Origin: Typha latifolia
Taxonomy: Eukaryota; Streptophyta; Magnoliopsida; Poales; Typhaceae
Assembly (NCBI GenBank): GCA_019914945.1
Contig: CM034099.1
Coordinates: 1,488,001-1,552,000, forward strand
Reading direction: 5' to 3'
Length of the DNA stretch: 64,000 nucleotides
Shown here: piece by piece, positions 59,911-64,000 of the stretch
How positions within the stretch are numbered: position 1 is the stretch's first letter
How the letters are laid out: the number at the start of each line of letters is the position of its first letter
Made by a program: the position numbers and the translations under genes
Notes under the pieces: model-generated
What the model saw: the letters and a program-made list of their open reading frames with translations, nothing else
What the model was told of the DNA's origin: nothing
Database searches by the model: none

Positions 59911-62627
59911 GGCCGGAAGCTATTGCAGCGTCGCCGCGAGGACGGGAGAGAGAAGAAAAAAGCGAGGGTTTTTATTTCGGATTCGCGGAAAAATAAGAGT
60001 TACAAGTACTGGTTACTTGTAATTATGGCCGGCTGGGTGCGGATACGTGGACTTGAGTTTGAGGCAGATGAAATTGCCATTTAAACCTAATTACATTTGA
60101 GAGTTGCGAGCGAGATATATGCTGGCTTTTGGTAATTTCGTGGAAGTGATAGTTTAGTATCTTAAACTAGGTTAAAATAGGAGAAAGGATACAAGGATTT
60201 GAACATTGTTTTAGTTGGAAGAATAGCAAATATAAATAATTGGATCTTTCAATCCTAATTTTTCTTTCCTTTTAAGAAACGGAACTTTCGACCCTAAACT
60301 TTAAGTTTTCTCTCCGGTAAGTTGCAATATTGTTCCACAAACCTTACTCTCTTTTTCTTTTTTCTTTTGAAAACTCGTAGGTTGAAATAATTTATTAACT
60401 TTCAATAATATATAGTTTGATACAATAAAAAAAGAAGTTGGGCTAGAAGTTGGACCACAACAGAAATAATAAAGAGTGAAATATAGTATTAAAAATTTTA
60501 TAAGAGCAAAGAGCCTCGAGTTAATCTATAGATTCTATCAAACTAGCATCACAAGACATAACCTGAATCAAAGGACGAAGGAAATTTGAAAAATTGCCGA
60601 CCAAGAAAGGAAAATAAAAAAAAAATCTAAACAATTATAACATGCAACGAGGCTAAATTACAAAAATAAATTAACATAAAATCCTACAAAAATGCATTAT
60701 GCTTGGATCTAACCAAGGCACTGGCAAATACAAGCTGCAATCGTGGCCGAGAAGGAGAGGGAGGATGAGAGAGGCACAAATATAGCTACCAAAGAACATA
60801 TTAATTGGCGTGATGAGAGAAAGATGGCAGTGGTACAAAACATGACATGTTAAAGGGAGAATAACGATGGCATAAAAATAAAAAAAAACTGGGCAATGAG
60901 AGAGCACTCCACCGACCCCAAAATCCCTACCAACACTAAGGGGCAGGAGAGTGGTGCATGGAGGTGGAGCGATGGTAACGTCAACGAGTGGTGTAGGGTG
61001 GGAACAACATGATAAACAACATCTATGGTAGTAAATAGAGCCTGGTGGTGGCAGAGCGGCAAGAGGAGGCACAAAAGTGATGAGAGGAGCATAAAAAGAC
61101 AAAATGAGATGGCACAATGAAGCGATAGAATGGCGAGAGAAGGTGCAAAGTTGCAGATTATTGTTGGATGATGGCAAGTGCTAAAAAGGAGCACATCACA
61201 AGCTAGCTAGCTGGCTTGACTGCAGGAAGAAGAAGAGGGGTGCAGCACGATTAGATCCCTCTGAATAGAGAGCAGACTAAGCAAGCGGAGAGAAGAAAAA
61301 TTATAGAGCTGGATCAAGTCCACTAATAGACTTGGGTTCTCAGATTGAAAAGATAAGGATAGAAAAGAAGGAAAATAAGATAAGAGAAAAGAAAGAAGAG
61401 ATAAGAAAAGAAAATGGAGGAAGATGGAGAAGAATAGAAAAAAGACTCAAAAGGGAGGAAAATCTCTCCCTTCTCTTAGCCTATGGTCGGGGGCTATAGA
61501 GAAAATCCATTGAGGAGAGAGGAGAAGAAGCGACCAAACTCTGGAAAAGTTAGGACAGGCATTAGAAAAAAAAAGTGTAACTTGATCTCATTCCCTACCT
61601 TGTTTTATTTATTTTATTTATTTTTTGATCCCTCAGCATTGTTATCAAGTTCTCTACCATCAAATGAAGAGTTAAAAGAGTATAATTAACTCGAGTTTTA
61701 TCCTCCCTTCTCAGTTAAAGAGAGAGTAGTATCCCATGAACAACTAATGAAGTCTGGGCTAGTTCTATATGCGCCGAAATAAGGCCCATCACGAATACGA
61801 TATCACAATGTTTAACATGGACCAAGCCCAACTGTGATGATGGGCCAATACGTTTAAAGGAAAGATGTAAGATAAAGATGACATGGATCTCAGCAAAATC
61901 TCTCGCAAACAATGTCAACATCAATAAGCAGATGTCACTTAAACAAATGTGGAGCCATCACAAAGACACAAAGGCCCCTCATCTCATCCCACCCAGGTTC
62001 CCCACATCCAAACAACTCACATCAAAGAGTAGAGTAGAGACCACAAACCCCATTCCTATTGTTTCAAAAGAGATGTGATGCATATCATATGATATAACAA
62101 ATCCATTACACCCCATGCAGAGACTAATAATAGAGTGAGTCCACACCTGCTCTAGTGCTCTGCTCCCCCCTCCCCTCCCCATGTCAAAAGAGAAAAAAGA
62201 ATAATCCTCCCACAAACCTCCAGGAAATCATGAAAAGGATCACCGAGATCCTATGGCTCCCCACCCACTAACCCATCAGAGATTCGTGGTACACCAGCAC
62301 ACCTAACCTGCGCGCGTGCGCACGCCCAACTCCATCCATATCCACTGCCTCTCTCTTCTCTGCCATCATAAACTTTTGAGTCAAAAAGCTACTGTCCAAT
62401 ATATACATCTCTTTCTTCTTTTTCTTTCTTCTTTGTGATCAAACTGAAGCCTTGCCCTTTTCTATTCGCTTTATTGGACAATCATATAACCTCTTGTAGG
62501 CTAGAGAAGAGGGAGGAGCTCACTTGCCATGCATATGCAACTGTTAACTCTAGTGCTGCTATTGCTAATAATACCACTTTTCTATGTAATATAAACATTA
62601 TAACTAGTAATGGAGATGCTGGTGGGG
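59911..62627. other. Intergenic between ELL-like and bHLH genes
   Basis: Includes the ELL-like promoter (GC-rich only for the first 100 bases) and the 3' flank of the bHLH gene. A purine-rich GA block lies at 61240-61460. The overlapping minus-strand open frames at 60671-61194 have Leu/Pro/His-rich translations with no domain. I see no gene. Confidence 0.5.
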
Positions 62628-63536
62628 CTATACTGCAGTACTAGCTCCCAACGCCTTAGCTTTATGCTTGAGAGATTTCAAGTAGCTAATGGCCTCGTCC
62701 AGGATGGTTGCTGTGTCTTTGCCCTTTACCCCTGGAATGATCCCACAAAGCAAACCGACCGTTTCTTGAATCCTTTCCCTCTTCATCCGCTTGTTTTGGT
62801 GGTTGGTATAGCTGAGTATCTCCTCTTGTTCTCCAATTTCTCCATTCCTACCTCCTCCAACACAGCTTGACTCAGTGTCATCGTCCTCGCAGTAGTGGGC
62901 TCTTGCAGAGCTCGCAGTGTCCACAAGTGATTCATCAATATCTGAATTAAATCTTCTCTTCTTCTTTGCTGGCAAAGAAGAGCTTGCGACCTCCTCATTG
63001 CTTCTCGCCGCAGTTATCTCTGCTGGGGAGTGCCCCGTGCTAGCTTCTTCATCTTCTGCATAGTCCTCAGAGCCTGAATAGAGAAGTGCATCAATTTCAT
63101 CTGTGTCCTCGTGCATCTCCTTATTATCATTGCCATTTGTGACATTGGTTCCATTGCTACCCTGAATGTCTATGATTGAACTCAATAGCCCCTGGCCCTG
63201 GTTCATCAAGTGGGGGGTTGGAGAACTAAAGATTAAGCTCGTTTGGTCACCAGAATGATCAAACACCATCAACCTCTTAGCAATTCCATGCAGCCCATAT
63301 GTGGGCATTGACGGTGCAACAAGGCCTGAAATTGGCACTTGAAACCCCGGAAACGGTACAGCTGAATTACCTGAGAAAGCAAGTTCATAAGGATTGGATT
63401 TTGCTGGAAGCACCATTGAATTGGCATTCTGCTGCAGGATGACCGGCGGTGGCCGAAGATTCCTCATGTAGTTGAAGCTACTAGATCCCCATGCTGGATG
63501 AGGTAAACAGTACCGAGGATCAAGATCCTTCCCCAT
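62628..63536 (-). CDS. SAC51-type bHLH transcription factor
   Basis: A single coding exon of 302 aa; the start is the ATG at 63536 (MGKDLDPRYCLPHPAW). A long Ser/Pro and acidic N-terminal half contains EIDALLYSGSEDYAEDEE. The nuclear-signal-like PAKKKRRFNSD comes next, then the bHLH at about residues 248-296 (NKRMKRERIQETVGLLCGII, then GKDTATILDEAISYLKSLKH). The basic region lacks the His-Glu-Arg set used for E-box contact, as in the SAC51/SACL group (Arabidopsis bHLH142-145), so DNA binding may be atypical. In Arabidopsis, SAC51 mediates the effect of thermospermine on xylem differentiation, and its translation is held down by a conserved upstream ORF. Such a uORF is present here (63854 to the window edge). 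A leader intron, 63562-63751, lies between uORF and main ORF. Confidence 0.9.
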   Translation of the reverse strand: MGKDLDPRYCLPHPAWGSSSFNYMRNLRPPPVILQQNANSMVLPAKSNPYELAFSGNSAVPFPGFQVPISGLVAPSMPTYGLHGIAKRLMVFDHSGDQTSLIFSSPTPHLMNQGQGLLSSIIDIQGSNGTNVTNGNDNKEMHEDTDEIDALLYSGSEDYAEDEEASTGHSPAEITAARSNEEVASSSLPAKKKRRFNSDIDESLVDTASSARAHYCEDDDTESSCVGGGRNGEIGEQEEILSYTNHQNKRMKRERIQETVGLLCGIIPGVKGKDTATILDEAISYLKSLKHKAKALGASTAV

Positions 63537-63561
63537 CAAAATTTGCTATCAAAACAATCAC

Positions 63562-63751
63562 CTGCAAACAAACAAAGTAACCAATTGGTTTATAGCATAA
63601 ATCAATACTTGCAAAGTTCTTTTTTTTTTTTTGTGACACAAGGCCAAAGCCTGCTTCATTGAAACATATAAATTAATCTCCCTCCCAGAGATTAACAAAA
63701 CACCCATGAATTCTGTAAAGTTATACCATCAAAGAAGAAGAAGAAGCATAC
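63562..63751 (-). other. Leader intron of the SAC51-type gene
   Basis: Donor CGG|GTATGC (exon ends at 63752) and acceptor TTTGCAG (exon resumes at 63561) bound a 190-bp T-rich intron between the uORF and the main ATG. It is inferred from splice signals alone. Confidence 0.6.
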
Positions 63752-63853
63752 CCGATGAATTTTGTAATAAGACTGAACAATTTCCACACAAATGTCTTTC
63801 AGAAACTACAAAAGTTCCAGCTTTATTTGATGAAGCATAAGAGGTAAGTTAAA

Positions 63854-64000
63854 CTACGTGACAGGCTTGAGAAGATGGCGGAAGTACTCAGCCTGGGGAA
63901 TAAGACAACACGAGACAATTTGCAATTAAGGAAAATATTCAATCTTCGATACAGAGGAAAAAAAGTTCTTTCTTTCTTCCCATCTTTACCTGGCAATCCT
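63854..64000 (-). CDS. Conserved SAC51-type upstream ORF (3' part; 5' part beyond the window)
   Basis: The minus strand ends the uORF with AEYFRHLLKPVT then TAG, encoded at 63892-63854. This is the hallmark C terminus of the SAC51 conserved uORF. It is preceded by an intron (63989-63893, donor CAG|GTAAAG, acceptor TTCCCCAG). The edge fragment 64000-63990 encodes the preceding D-C-Q, agreeing with the NCQAEYFRHLL of Arabidopsis. The main ORF starts about 320 bases downstream of the uORF stop. In Arabidopsis the nascent uORF peptide represses main-ORF translation, and thermospermine relieves this. The uORF start lies outside the window. Confidence 0.9.

Noticed and set aside
60671..61194. Overlapping minus-strand open frames of 114 and 168 codons
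   Set aside because: Leu/His/Cys-rich translations with no recognisable domain, in a purine-rich spacer; likely chance frames.

Overview
The window is ordinary nuclear DNA of a flowering plant. It has intron-split genes with GT-AG junctions, AT-rich introns and spacers, many microsatellites and fragments of transposable elements. Several genes have very GC-rich first exons (purine permease, GT61 enzyme, auxin F-box, ELL-like) next to AT-rich ones, which suggests a monocot, probably not a grass. The species cannot be named from the sequence. No bacterial, organellar or viral block was seen.

Layout: 1-1390 carries a 55-bp tandem repeat with internal palindromes. On the plus strand follow a purine permease (3138-4963), a GT61 glycosyltransferase (5829-7339) and a poorly resolved coiled-coil gene or remnant (8288-9172). 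On the minus strand are a GEM-like GRAM protein (10133-12863) and a small C-terminally anchored acidic protein (13338-13996). An AFB4/5-type auxin co-receptor F-box gene (16715-18645, plus) is followed by 6.8 kb without a gene. The rest is on the minus strand: the fused NAD(P)HX epimerase / pyridoxamine 5'-phosphate oxidase PPOX1 (25495-31761), a small Cys-rich PHD-like protein (33552-34854), the WD40-TPR protein ASG2/WDTC1 (39345-49282), a plant ELL-like protein with a C-terminal occludin/ELL domain (51621-59910), and a SAC51-type bHLH gene (62628-63536). The spliced conserved upstream ORF of the bHLH gene runs off the right edge.

Gene models were built by hand: for each multi-exon gene, exon ends were placed at GT-AG sites and the codon phase was checked across every junction. 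Final lengths agree with what I remember of the families (for example PPOX1 540 aa, ASG2 765 aa, AFB 589 aa). The genes are not an operon or a cluster with one function. They are independent housekeeping and signalling genes for auxin perception, vitamin B6 salvage, metabolite repair, ubiquitin ligase adaptors, transcription elongation and thermospermine-controlled translation.

The most rewarding points are: the SAC51 uORF, with an intron just before its conserved tail; the ELL-like gene in a plant; the CaaX box kept at the end of ASG2; a TIR element with an 11-bp target duplication inside the largest PPOX1 intron, itself between two diverged direct repeats; and the higher-order 55-bp satellite at the left edge. 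I found no convincing wholly new system.
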